From CAYVOV01 sp964453525 (GTDB taxonomy: Bacteria; Chloroflexota; Dehalococcoidia; Dehalococcoidales; UBA2162): DNA of 64,000 nt. Shown here piece by piece: positions 8,387 through 16,516 of the stretch; within the stretch, counting starts at the first letter, position 1; each line of letters begins with the position of its first letter. A model generated the notes under the pieces. It saw nothing but the letters and a program-made list of their open reading frames with translations. It was not told the DNA's origin and did no database searches. Both the position numbers and the translations under genes were made by a program. The stretch covers positions 1 to 64,000 of the forward strand of contig CAYVOV010000016.1 of the NCBI GenBank assembly GCA_964453525.1. Direction: 5' to 3'.

Positions 8387-8856
8387 GCCTGAGTTTTTAC
8401 CTCCACGCGGTAAATAAGGGCAACCTCGTCACAATTGGGGAATTTTGGGCAGCGGTAGCATTCATTCCAGACTTTCTGGGGCAGGTTCATTTTATCAAGC
8501 TGCCTGAAACCAAACTTCTCGAAAAAAGCCGGTTGATATGTCAGGCAGAAGATGGTGGGGATACCCAGTTTTTCAGCTTCAGCCAGGCAGGCCTGTATCA
8601 TAAGCCCGCCTATTCCCTGTTTCTGGCTGTCCTCAGCGACAGCTACCGATTTTATCTCAGCAAGGTCCGCCCAGTTAATGTGTAGTGATGCACATCCAAC
8701 GAGCTGCTTGCCCTTCTTCCAAACAAAATAGTCCCTGATATTCTCGTATATCTCACTCAACGGGCGGGGCAACATCAGGCCCTGGTCGGCGAAGTGATTG
8801 ATAAGCTTGTGCATCTGGGGAGCATCTGTTATTACCGCTTTTTCTACCTTGTCCAC
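8383..8856 (-). CDS. GNAT N-acetyltransferase (ArgA-like)
   Basis: A 157-residue GNAT protein. The acetyl-CoA loop is VAVAEDSQKQGIGGLMIQ (about residues 71-88) and the FFEKFGFRQLDK segment follows. The opening with LINHFADQGLMLPRPLSEIYENIRDYFV resembles the short N-acetylglutamate synthases, so arginine synthesis is possible, though no other arg gene is in the window. It lies between nadK (1 bp gap) and the Nudix gene (4-bp overlap). Confidence 0.85.
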   Translation of the reverse strand: MDKVEKAVITDAPQMHKLINHFADQGLMLPRPLSEIYENIRDYFVWKKGKQLVGCASLHINWADLAEIKSVAVAEDSQKQGIGGLMIQACLAEAEKLGIPTIFCLTYQPAFFEKFGFRQLDKMNLPQKVWNECYRCPKFPNCDEVALIYRVEVKTQA

Positions 8857-8857
8857 C

Positions 8858-9697
8858 TCACTGCTTTCCTTTTAAACGTTGTTCCAGGGAGCCATAAAAA
8901 GAGCTTTCCGGGTGAATTCTGAGGAAGCGGACGGTATTCGGACTGTGCTTAACGGTAACGACGGACCCCTCTGATATTGGCAGATTAATATGACCGTCAA
9001 TGCTCAGGGTTGCAGGGTGCGTACTGTTGAGGCGTAGTTTAATCTCAGACGTGGATGGTAATACGAGCGCGTATGTAGAACTGAGGTGGGGAGTTATCGG
9101 CAGAAGCAGCAGTTCTTCAGCCTGCGGATGCAGGATGGGGCCACCGGCGGCAAGGGCGTAGCCGGTGCTGCCGGTGGCGGTAGCGACAATTACTCCATCA
9201 GCCTTATAGGTTGTCAGCGCCTCGCCGTCGATACTGACTTCTGCGTAAATCACTCTAGCTACCGCTCCCCGCGCCACGACCACGTCGTTCAGGGCGTAGA
9301 ACTTCTGCGGCTGCTTTTCCTTTTCGTTTTCGAAGGAAAGCTCGGCCTGAAGGAGACACCGCTCGTCAATCCAGCCGTTTCCGGCGAGCAAAGCGGCTAG
9401 TTTTTCATCGGCTTCGTCAACACTGAGCTCGGTCATAAACCCAAGGTGTCCCAGGTTTATACCGGTAATAGGTATTGGCTCAGGGACTATTGTCTGGGCT
9501 GCCCGTAGAATTGTGCCGTCCCCACCGATGCTGAGGATTAAATCAGTGCCGTTAACCTGAGCTCTGGCTGCTTCCACCTCCCAGGCTGAGCAAATCCAGG
9601 CAGGAATGCCCCTGGTATCAAGAAACTTCTCCAGTTTCTCAGCCAGCGGGTGAGCCGCCTCTTTCATCGGGTGGTAGAGTATACCGATTTTTCTCAT
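8858..9697 (-). CDS. nadK: NAD kinase
   Basis: A 279-residue protein of normal NadK length. The GGDGT motif (residues 58-62, LILSIGGDGTILRAAQ), the glycine-rich TATGSTGYALAAGGP block and GINLGHLGF all match. It phosphorylates NAD to NADP with ATP or polyphosphate. The ATG at 9697 has only a weak upstream GGAC. It is the first gene of the nadK-GNAT-Nudix-MFS operon. Confidence 0.96.
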   Translation of the reverse strand: MRKIGILYHPMKEAAHPLAEKLEKFLDTRGIPAWICSAWEVEAARAQVNGTDLILSIGGDGTILRAAQTIVPEPIPITGINLGHLGFMTELSVDEADEKLAALLAGNGWIDERCLLQAELSFENEKEKQPQKFYALNDVVVARGAVARVIYAEVSIDGEALTTYKADGVIVATATGSTGYALAAGGPILHPQAEELLLLPITPHLSSTYALVLPSTSEIKLRLNSTHPATLSIDGHINLPISEGSVVTVKHSPNTVRFLRIHPESSFYGSLEQRLKGKQ

Positions 9698-9917
9698 AAC
9701 CAGGTCCGTATAACAGTGGCAGCAATTGTTGCTGCCGGGTGTGCCAGGAAATAGTCCCGGCTTTTATCACACGGATACAGTATAGCTCCCAACACAGCTA
9801 TTAGTAAAGCGTGGAGCCGGGTTTAAATGCTTGATGATGGATAAACATTCTGTTTTCACCTCAAACTGCCAAGAAACGTATTATCTATCCTGGATAATTG
9901 ACGGTTGATGAGGAATG

Positions 9918-10000
9918 GTAAAGGAGCACCAATCCGGTGCTCCTTTACATGAGCTAAATTTTCCTAATGTTAAAGGAGCACCAATCTGGTGCTCCTTTAA
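9918..10000. terminator. Tandem pair of near-identical hairpins
   Basis: Two 31-nt perfect hairpins stand 21 bp apart. The first (9918-9948) has arms GTAAAGGAGCACC/GGTGCTCCTTTAC around AATCC. The second (9970-10000) has TTAAAGGAGCACC/GGTGCTCCTTTAA around AATCT. They lie past the 3' end of the selenoprotein gene and upstream of nadK. Terminator function is likely, although the U tract is short. The rest of 9698-10069 shows nothing recognisable. Confidence 0.6.
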
Positions 10001-10069
10001 CTGATTCCTGCTTTCAGGTACTCCGGTCATTCAGTGTAATGCTGAAACCGAATGAACGAACTGCCGGAC

Positions 10070-11818
10070 TTACCGCCATACGTCAATACTGAAGGCATTG
10101 CTACGGCCACCGGCAAGCTGGACGCTCGCCTCTTCCTGCCCGCCGGCGATGATTATACAGAAATCGTTGGGATTATCAGACGATGCAGGCACCATGTAAT
10201 CGTCAGGTAGCTCCTTCCAGGGCTTCCCTGATGTTTTTTCGGTCCCCATCCAGCCGTTTCTGCTGTAATCGGGCCAGGAGCGGGTCCTGTATGTCTTCAG
10301 CGGCTCAAAGCTCTTTTTCCAGACATATTCGTATACCTCGTCCTTGGACTTAAAGCCGAGGTCTAGCAGGTGCTGCGCCATCTCCGGCACCATTATTATT
10401 GTCAGGGCTCCTTCGCGGGCGGTGAAAAGACCGGGCAGGATGTAGTCCAGCCAGTTGTGAGGACCCGGAGTGCCTTTTACGTCAAATCGCCGGGCAAGCC
10501 CGCCATGACCGCTTTTCTGCAACGCCCGGTATCCGCCAGGCGAGAACTGTGAGCCCACGATGCCGCCACCTATCATCTGGACCATGACGATGTTCTCGTC
10601 CTTTCTGAAACCAAACTCCTCGTTCAGGCCCTTCCAGCCTTCCGGCAGGCCATCGGCATTCTCGGCATAGCAGACGCCACCGTTGTTGAGCGGACTGCCC
10701 TGGCAGCCCATCCTGTTCACGCCGGGAACGGCACCACCGAGGTTTATTGCCATTAGCTGGTAGGCACGTCCGATTGGTCCGTTGACCGTGCTGCCGGGAC
10801 CGAGATGGCCGCATCCGGTATTAAATCCCATCTCTTTGACTATTGGTCCGCTGACGCAGACCGCCTGACTGGGGAAATTGGTGGTGCTGATAGGACACCC
10901 CGACTGGGCAATAGCGAGTACCACCGGCAGGTGTTCCGGTTTGCATCCCGCCATCACGGCATTGACCGCCACCTTTTCAACAGTGGCCGTCCTCTTCAGG
11001 GGCTGGAACCGCACCACCTCACCCTTCCGTAGTTTCGATTCCCAGGCGACTCCTACCGTATCCAGGTCAGCCTGGAGAGTTATTACTTCATCCGGTCTGC
11101 GACTGGTACCGGTCAGCATCTTCTCCACCCGCTCCTCGGTCGGCACCACTATCGGGAATCCATCAGTATAGACGGCAAGAGGTGCCTCCACCGGCAGCGG
11201 TATATACTTCGTCTGCTGGTAGAACTCATGTGCCTCTTCGAGAGTCCCTTCAAAGAGTATCCGCTGCTGCGGCGGGCTGTACATGCCTTCCTCTTTTTCC
11301 TCATCGGTGAGGGGTCGGGTAAGGGCATCAAACATGGGTTCGATGAGGTTTTCCACATCTTCCGGTCCGGGTACAGTCCGTGAAGCGTGTATATATCGTA
11401 TCTTGGGGACACCGTTTACCAGCGATTCCTGCTCGACCATTTGCCACTGGTCCTCAAGGTCAATAACTACCGTCGGGATTCCTGCTTTCTCAATCTGTGC
11501 TATGTAAGGCAACTGCCTCCACACGGCACCGCTTCACCAGCACACTGCCTGAATCAGGCCGTCGGCGGTCTTCATCTCCTCTTCGGTCAGCGGGACCGGA
11601 ACAGTGGTATATGTCTTTTTCAGTTTCCATTTTACATTGGGATAATCGGCCTTCAGCTTCTTTTCCAGGGCTATTGTTATATCCGGTTCACCGGTGATAC
11701 TCAGGTAGATTTCTTTGCCATCGGTTGTATCCAGACGTGGCGCCAGGGGAAACGTTTTCACCGGCATTTCATTACCAACAGGGCTGAGGCACTTATATAC
11801 TCTGTCTTTCTCTGCCAT
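10070..11818 (-). CDS. Selenoprotein candidate: UGSC-like N-terminal domain fused to a large conserved domain
   Basis: Read through one in-frame TGA (11536-11534), the gene encodes 582 residues with selenocysteine at position 95, in the context C93-W94-U95-S-G-A. The frame is open and continuous on both sides. The spacing from U95 to the downstream KAGIPTVVI segment matches that from the U of UGSC family (seleno)proteins to their GIPT motif, as I recall that family. The second resolving cysteine of UGSC is Ala here. From about residue 190 a large second domain follows (EKVAVNAVMAGCKPEHLP, then glycine- and cysteine-rich GFNTGCGHLGPGS). I know it only as a conserved hypothetical family. A SECIS-like hairpin lies directly after the TGA. 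The ATG at 11818 has a GGAGGAGAA signal. The reaction is unknown, probably thiol/selenol redox chemistry. The alternative is a nonsense-mutated pseudogene, but no other lesion is seen. Confidence 0.75.
11502..11536 (-). promoter_or_regulatory. UGA codon and bacterial SECIS-like hairpin
   Basis: The UGA is at 11536-11534. From 10 nt after it the RNA folds as GUGU-(bulged G)-GAGGC, loop AGUU, GCCUU-ACAU (11524-11502). That is nine pairs with one bulged base on the 5' arm. In E. coli fdhF the SelB-binding SECIS has a bulged U17 and loop bases G23-U24, counting from the U of UGA. Here the bulge falls at 17-18 and the loop G-U at 24-25, nearly the same geometry. This is the main evidence for selenocysteine insertion. 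Confidence 0.65.
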
Positions 11819-11913
11819 TTTTATTCTCCTCCGGTTATTGATAAGAAATAAGTGTAATCCCCTCTTGACCGCTTGTCAATTTTTAAGATGCTTTAGCTTT
11901 TAGACATCATTTT

Positions 11914-12256
11914 AACCTCACCCCCGGTTACGAAGCCCCCCTCTCCTTAACAATAAGAGGGGGGCTTCAAAAAGGGATATACTGCCATCAATGCCTTTTT
12001 TTGGTGAAGATGTAAAATGGCTTTCGAAGAACCTCAACGGGAAGCGGTCTGATGAAATAAGTGCCATGAGAAAATTAATACCGATGTAGAACCAATAAGG
12101 AATAATATAATAGTCATAAGTGTAAGAGAATAATCGTTCATTAGAATATAAACACCAGAGAGTTTAAGAGGGAGGGCGGCGTTCACGCCGCCCTCCCTCT
12201 TCTTAATAATTTCCCCCTCCCCTTTAAGGGGAAGGGGGATACAGGGAGATGGGGTT
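11914..12256 (+). repeat. Family A intergenic repeat, full-length copy
   Basis: It begins AACCTCACCCCCGGTTACG, forms the first CCCCCCTCTCC hairpin, and contains GGTGAAGATGTA and CTCAACGGGAAGCGGTC. A GC-rich hairpin follows (AGGGAGGGCGGCG with CGCCGCCCTCCCT), and the copy ends GGGGATACAGGGAGATGGGGTT. There is no ORF. It lies upstream of the 12348 gene. Confidence 0.8.
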
Positions 12257-12274
12257 ACATCGGAAATCAATAAC

Positions 12275-12304
12275 TTGACCTTCTCCCTCTAATAGCTGTA
12301 GTCT
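12275..12304 (+). promoter_or_regulatory. Possible sigma-70 promoter for the pyruvate kinase C-domain gene
   Basis: TTGACC (12275-12280) is followed by an 18-bp spacer and TAGTCT (12299-12304), 43 bp before the GTG start at 12348, just after the repeat. Confidence 0.4.
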
Positions 12305-12347
12305 AATAGCAATCTTTTCAAGCTAATACAAAAAGGAGGTGTAGAAG

Positions 12348-12914
12348 GTGATTGAATTGAAGGCAGTCTATTTTGATAAACCCGGCAAAGAAAATACCGA
12401 TGAAGTGCTCCGAATTGCCAAACAGCGGGCACAGGAGCTGGGTATAAAAACGGTTGTTGTGGCAACAACTGTCGGCGATACGGCGGCAATGGCTGTTGAT
12501 GTCTTTGAAGGAATGAAGGTAGTTCTTGTGACGCACTATACCGGTTTCAAGGAGCCCAATTATCAGGAGGTTACCGAGGAGAACAGGAAGAAGGTAGAGA
12601 GTAAGGGCGGGATAATTCTTACCACAGCACATGCCTTTACCGGTATTGATGGAGCAATGCGGAAGAAGTTCAGTATGTACCTCCTCGGCGACGTGATAGC
12701 CAATACGCTGCGTGTCTTCGGGCAGGGAATGAAGGTTGTCTGTGAGATTGCTCTTATGGCGGCCGATGCCGGGCTGGTAACCGTCGGCGAAGATGTTGTG
12801 GTAATAGCCGGCACCGGACGCGGGGCCGATACTGCAGTAGTGCTCAGCCCGGTCAACACCATGGACTTCTTCGACCTCAGAGTCAAGGAAATCCTCTGCA
12901 AACCGCATTTTTAA
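12348..12914 (+). CDS. Stand-alone pyruvate kinase alpha/beta (C-terminal) domain protein
   Basis: A 188-residue protein that resembles only the C-terminal regulatory domain of pyruvate kinase (PF02887). It has an alternating alpha/beta pattern, with TDEVLRIAKQRAQELGIKTVVVATTVGDTA at residues 17-46 and a GEDVVVIAGTGRGADTAVVL segment near residue 150. There is no catalytic TIM barrel, so it cannot be a pyruvate kinase. Such stand-alone domains occur in archaea and Chloroflexota and have no known function. The GTG start has AGGAGGTG 7 nt upstream. It is a single gene flanked by family A repeats on both sides. Confidence 0.82.
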   Translation: MIELKAVYFDKPGKENTDEVLRIAKQRAQELGIKTVVVATTVGDTAAMAVDVFEGMKVVLVTHYTGFKEPNYQEVTEENRKKVESKGGIILTTAHAFTGIDGAMRKKFSMYLLGDVIANTLRVFGQGMKVVCEIALMAADAGLVTVGEDVVVIAGTGRGADTAVVLSPVNTMDFFDLRVKEILCKPHF

Positions 12915-12924
12915 GGCTTCTATA

Positions 12925-13529
12925 AACCTCACCCCCGGTTAAGAAGTCCCCCCTCTTCTTAAAAAGGAAAGGGGGGACTTCAAAAAAAGATCCATATTGC
13001 CAATAAAATTTTCCTCGTTGAAGATATATAACCACCTTGTATGAACTTCAACGGCAAGCGGTCAGGCCGTTCATGTGATAGTCGGGTCTTCTCTGATGTG
13101 GACTGAGAGATGGAAACTATAGCTTTTAAAATGCCAGGCGCTAGTTTCTGTGTTTTCCCAACTTAAGTTCGTTCAGGATTTAGATATTGGAGTTCTCGGG
13201 TTTCATTAAAACGGGGTGTTTAAGAGGAGCGGAGCCCCTCTATCCAGTCATCAGGAGTGAGAGTTTGTGTGACGCTTTAGCGCCACACAAACTCTTTCTA
13301 AAACGCCCCCTTCCCCTTTTTTAAGAGTCTTGCCCTAAAAGTCGTGTGTTCCTGTCACCCTGGAGCACATTCGCTCCGCTCAGTGTAAACTCAGCGAAGG
13401 GTCTCAGGGAGGAGGGGATTACCTTGACTCCCCACCCTGAGATTCTTCGTCCGCCAGAGGCGGACTCCGGAATGACTTTTGAAGCAAGGCACTTTTTTAA
13501 GGGGAAGGGGGATACAGGGGGATAGGGTT
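12925..13529 (+). repeat. Family A repeat, long copy interrupted by a family B element
   Basis: It starts AACCTCACCCCCGGTTAAG and carries the first hairpin, GTTGAAGATATATAACC and TTCAACGGCAAGCGGTC. Two further hairpins follow (GAGGAGCGGAGCCCCTC, and AGTTTGTGTGACGC with its complement), then the ending GGGGATACAGGGGGATAGGGTT. A family B copy splits the right end at 13326-13491. Confidence 0.8.
13326..13491 (-). repeat. Family B MITE-like element (inverted) with exact target duplication
   Basis: The element is flanked by CTTTTTTAAG on both sides, an exact 10-bp duplication. Its ends read AGTCTTGCCCTAAAAGTC and, complemented, TGCCTTGCTTCAAAAGTC. It is 166 bp, non-coding and inserted in a family A repeat. 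Confidence 0.85.
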
Positions 13530-13553
13530 ACTGCGCAACAAAAGGTGCCAGCA

Positions 13554-13583
13554 TTGCACTCCTGCCTCGTCAGCGCCTATAAT
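13554..13583 (+). promoter_or_regulatory. Promoter for moaB-moeA
   Basis: TTGCAC (13554-13559), an 18-bp spacer and a perfect TATAAT (13578-13583) precede the moaB start at 13608, with TGAGGAGAATG between. Confidence 0.6.
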
Positions 13584-13607
13584 AATCTTGAGGAGAATGT
13601 ATAGAAA

Positions 13608-14111
13608 ATGAGTTACCTTGAGCATAAAAAAGAAGCCCCGCAGAGTGCAGGAGTTGCCCTTCTCACCGTTTCGGACAGCCGTACCGAGGAGACCGATGAG
13701 TCAGGCAAACTGCTCAGGCAGAAGCTGGTTGAAGCCGGACACCGCATTATTGCCTACACCCTGTTGAAAAACGATGCCGCGGCAGTGAGAGAAACAATAG
13801 AAGAACTCCTTGATGAAGAGGAAGTCCAGGTCATTGTTACCGGGGGTGGTACCGGCCTGAGTCACCGGGATATAACGGTAGAAACGGTCTCGGCGATGCT
13901 TGAAAAGAGACTCGATGGCTTCGGTGAGCTATTTCGGTCGCTTTCTTATCAGGAGATAGGTACCTCATGTATTATGAGCCGGTCGGTAGCCGGCGTAATT
14001 AAAGGGAAAGTCATTATCTGTATTCCGGGCTCGCTTGGAGCCGCCAGACTTGCTGTGGAGAAAATTATTCTGCCCGAAATAGGGCACATGATAAGGGAGG
14101 CATCAAGGTGA
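13608..14111 (+). CDS. moaB: Molybdenum cofactor biosynthesis protein MoaB/MogA family
   Basis: A 167-residue protein of the MoaB/Mog family, which adenylylates molybdopterin. The VALLTVSDSRT start, the TGGGTGLSHRDIT loop (about residues 84-96) and IPGSLGAARLAVE are the family's signatures. It is behind its own promoter and overlaps moeA by 4 bp (GTGA), so adenylylation and metal insertion are coupled. In an organism with tungsten enzymes it may serve tungsten as well as molybdenum. Confidence 0.95.
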   Translation: MSYLEHKKEAPQSAGVALLTVSDSRTEETDESGKLLRQKLVEAGHRIIAYTLLKNDAAAVRETIEELLDEEEVQVIVTGGGTGLSHRDITVETVSAMLEKRLDGFGELFRSLSYQEIGTSCIMSRSVAGVIKGKVIICIPGSLGAARLAVEKIILPEIGHMIREASR

Positions 14112-15310
14112 AACCGTTCGGAGCACTTCTTCCTTTTGAGCAGGCAATAAAGGTCGTTGATGAGAGTATAGAAACCATATCCAGGACGGAGGTGGTCGGC
14201 ATTGATGATGCTGTCGGGAGAGTGCTGGCCGAAGATATAGTCGCCACGCAGAACACTCCTCCGTTCAACCGTGCTGCGATGGACGGTTACGCGGTGAAGG
14301 CTGAAGACACCTCCGGTGCCGGACAGGACAACCCCAGCATCCTGAAGATTGTCGGGGAGCTTCATGCTGGTGACGCGCCGGGTACTGCTGTGGGCTCCGG
14401 GCAGTGTATCCAGATTGCCACCGGAGCAATGATGCCGGAAGGTGCCGATGCCGTGGTGATGGTTGAAGATACCAGCGCCGATAACGGCAGGGTAAAAATA
14501 TACAAAGAAGCCGGATTTCATTCTAACGTGGGTGAAATGGGAGCGGATATCACGGCAGGAGAGACCGTCCTGAATTCGGGTATCTACCTTGATGCGGGTA
14601 AGATAGGTGTGCTTGCTTCCCAGGGAATAGAGAAGGTAAAGGTCTATGAAAAACCCAGAGTGGCTATTATGCCTTCCGGAGAGGAAGTGGTGGAAATAGG
14701 GAAGGAGTTAAAGCAGGGTCAGCTTTATGATATTAATTCTCACGCTGTGATATCGGTAGTCAAGGAAAACGGCGGCATTCCCGTTATGCCCGGCATAATC
14801 GAGGACAACAGGGAAGATATCAGAGCCAAGATAACTGAAGCGCTGAAGAATGATTTTATAGTTATCTCCGGCGGCTCCTCGGCGGGTGAAAGGGACTTGG
14901 TAGCCGAAGTCGTCGGGGAGCAGGGAAATATCCTTTTTCACGGCGTCCGGATAAAGCCCGGCAAGCCGACCATGTTCGCCATTGTGGAGGGGAAGCCGGT
15001 ATTCGGAATGCCCGGCTATCCCACAGCCTGCCTGGTTAATTCCTACATGTTTCTGGTGCCGGCGTTGAGGAAAATGGCACGCCTGCCGCAGAAAAATGTT
15101 CAGAAAGTCCGGGCAACGATGAGTGAAAGAGCCAAAGGCACTCATGATAGACCGCAGTTCCTGACGGTTAAAGTGGAAGGCAGCGAGGCGATTCCCGTGT
15201 TCACGGAATCGGGAGCGATTACCAGCATCGCCCGGGCGGACGGCTATATAGAGATTGAGGCGGACGGCGTGGTCGAGGAGGGCGAAACAGTAACAGTAAC
15301 GCTGTTTTAA
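14108..15310 (+). CDS. moeA: Molybdopterin molybdenumtransferase MoeA
   Basis: A 400-residue MoeA of standard length. The segments are ATQNTPPFNRAAMDGYAV (about residues 49-66), GAMMPEGADAVVMVEDT and the GGSSAGERDLVAEV block near residue 250, followed by KPGKPTMFA and MPGYPTACLVNSYMF. It inserts molybdate or tungstate into adenylylated molybdopterin. The start is the GTG at 14108, overlapping the moaB stop. A family A repeat with the assembly gap follows the stop. Confidence 0.96.
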   Translation: MKPFGALLPFEQAIKVVDESIETISRTEVVGIDDAVGRVLAEDIVATQNTPPFNRAAMDGYAVKAEDTSGAGQDNPSILKIVGELHAGDAPGTAVGSGQCIQIATGAMMPEGADAVVMVEDTSADNGRVKIYKEAGFHSNVGEMGADITAGETVLNSGIYLDAGKIGVLASQGIEKVKVYEKPRVAIMPSGEEVVEIGKELKQGQLYDINSHAVISVVKENGGIPVMPGIIEDNREDIRAKITEALKNDFIVISGGSSAGERDLVAEVVGEQGNILFHGVRIKPGKPTMFAIVEGKPVFGMPGYPTACLVNSYMFLVPALRKMARLPQKNVQKVRATMSERAKGTHDRPQFLTVKVEGSEAIPVFTESGAITSIARADGYIEIEADGVVEEGETVTVTLF

Positions 15311-15324
15311 TTATTGTTCTTATA

Positions 15325-15697
15325 TCCATACCCCCTTAAATCCCCCTTTCATTACCAAGGAAAGGGGGAGATGCAAAAAAGGGCTCGTCTTGCTTCTGGT
15401 ATTATTCTCAGATGAAGATATAGAGCCATCTTAGAATTACCTCAACGGCAAGCAGCTGAAACGCTTTGTGTAAATAGCAATTGCGTTCTGATGTAGATTG
15501 AAAAAAATGGGTATGAAGAGGGGAGTACTACAAGGTCTATCTCAAAGCATCGGTGGGAGTTTAAGAGGGTAGGCGGCGCAGGCGCGCCGCCTACCCNNNN
15601 NNNNNNNGTGGCGGCCCCCCGCCCGCCCCCTCCCAGATTATATAAAAACCCCCCCTTCCCCTTTCACGGGGGAAGGGGGATACAGGGGGATGGGGTT
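15325..15697 (+). repeat. Family A repeat containing the assembly gap
   Basis: It begins with a diverged ATACCCCCTTAAATCCCCC hairpin and contains GATGAAGATATAGAGCC and CTCAACGGCAAGC. A GGGTAGGCGGCG hairpin runs straight into 11 Ns, and the copy ends GGGGATACAGGGGGATGGGGTT. The sequence right after the Ns is unusually C/G homopolymeric and may be of low quality. Confidence 0.75.
15597..15607. other. Assembly gap (11 N)
   Basis: Eleven undetermined bases interrupt the right arm of a repeat hairpin. The true length here is unknown. Confidence 0.99.
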
Positions 15698-15713
15698 GAC
15701 AAAACTCCTATAG

Positions 15714-15893
15714 TTAATCTCTATCTAGGTACAAACGGTGCACATAATCTTTAAATCCGTGCTTTTCCCAGTTGGTATGGGCGTCTTTGCGCATCGGAAA
15801 GCGGGGGTCTATATCCCGGTGAAAGTCCATGAACTCTTTCCAGAGCTCGACAATCTCCGGGATATGATTTTCTCTGGCTTCTGTTATTTCCAT
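15714..15893 (-). pseudogene. GNAT acetyltransferase remnant (N-terminal 59 residues)
   Basis: A 59-residue frame starts MEITEARENHIPEIVELWKE, the classical first strand and helix of a GNAT acetyltransferase, with FMDFHRDIDPRF following. It stops before the acetyl-CoA-binding loop, so it cannot be a complete enzyme. Its 3' end lies 17 bp from the family A repeat with the assembly gap, suggesting that the rest was lost when the repeat inserted or rearranged. The ATG is 9 bp after the moaC stop. It would be the last reading frame of the tup-moa operon. Confidence 0.7.
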
Positions 15894-15902
15894 CAGGTTG
15901 TC

Positions 15903-16376
15903 CTATGTTCTCTGATAAGTCCCGCTTTTGCCGCCTTTCTTGCTTTCAAGGCGGATTTCGGTGATTGTCATTCCCCGGTCTATCGCCTTTGCCATGTCGT
16001 AGATTGTAAGGGCGGCTACGGAGGCGGTGACCATCGCCTCCATCTCAACGCCGGTCTTGCCGCTGCTCCGGGCGGTGGCGGTGATTCCGATTGAGTCCTT
16101 TTCGGACAGGTCAAAGTCCACTGTTATCTCATCTATCAATATCGGGTGGCAGAGAGGGATTAAATCGGGAGTCTTCTTGGCTGCCATAATGCCGGCAACC
16201 CTTGAGACGGCAAGGACATCGCCTTTTTTCATTTTAGCGGCTTTGATTTGCTCAAGTGTTTTCGGCTTCATTATTACCCTGCCGCTGGCTACCGCTTCCC
16301 GCAGAGTATCACCCTTCTGGCTGACATCGACCATCCGGGCTTCGCCGCTTGAGTCCAGATGAGTTAGCTCGCTCAT
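15903..16376 (-). CDS. moaC: Cyclic pyranopterin monophosphate synthase MoaC
   Basis: A 157-residue MoaC of usual length. The SELTHLDSSGEARMVDVS start, the KKTPDLIPLCHPI block (about residues 67-79) and TGVEMEAMVTASVAALTIYDM (about 109-129) are diagnostic. It works with MoaA to make cyclic pyranopterin monophosphate from GTP. It lies downstream of moaA, separated by a 140-bp spacer holding a family A fragment whose hairpin might reduce read-through. Confidence 0.97.
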   Translation of the reverse strand: MSELTHLDSSGEARMVDVSQKGDTLREAVASGRVIMKPKTLEQIKAAKMKKGDVLAVSRVAGIMAAKKTPDLIPLCHPILIDEITVDFDLSEKDSIGITATARSSGKTGVEMEAMVTASVAALTIYDMAKAIDRGMTITEIRLESKKGGKSGTYQRT

Positions 16377-16386
16377 TTTTTACGTA

Positions 16387-16496
16387 CCTCCCCCCTTATT
16401 TATATCTATTCCCGCCCGCCTCCCTTCAGGGTGAGACCCTATCAGGGTGAACCCTTAGGGAAGACTAAGAGGGGCTTCGCCCCTCTTAAACACCCC
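16387..16496 (-). repeat. Family A right-end fragment
   Basis: On the plus strand it contains CCTCCCCCC, ATTCCCGCCCGCC and the hairpin AAGAGGGGCTTCGCCCCTCTT, followed by CACCCC. An extra short repeat (CAGGGTGA twice) lies in the middle. It separates moaA from moaC. Confidence 0.65.
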
Positions 16497-16516
16497 ATAT
16501 TATCATATGTTGTGAT

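Noticed and set aside
9918..10000. CRISPR-like repeat pair
   Set aside because: Only two units, each a self-complementary hairpin with a 5-nt loop, and no spacer series. They fit terminators.
10070..11818. Two separate genes or a nonsense-mutated pseudogene
   Set aside because: The frames are in phase with no other lesion, the stop is TGA at a redox-motif position, and a SECIS-like hairpin follows. The downstream frame alone would start inside a conserved helix.
11914..13529. Family A repeats as CRISPR or rRNA fragments
   Set aside because: Copies are dispersed, hundreds of bases long, without regular spacers and without resemblance to rRNA or tRNA.
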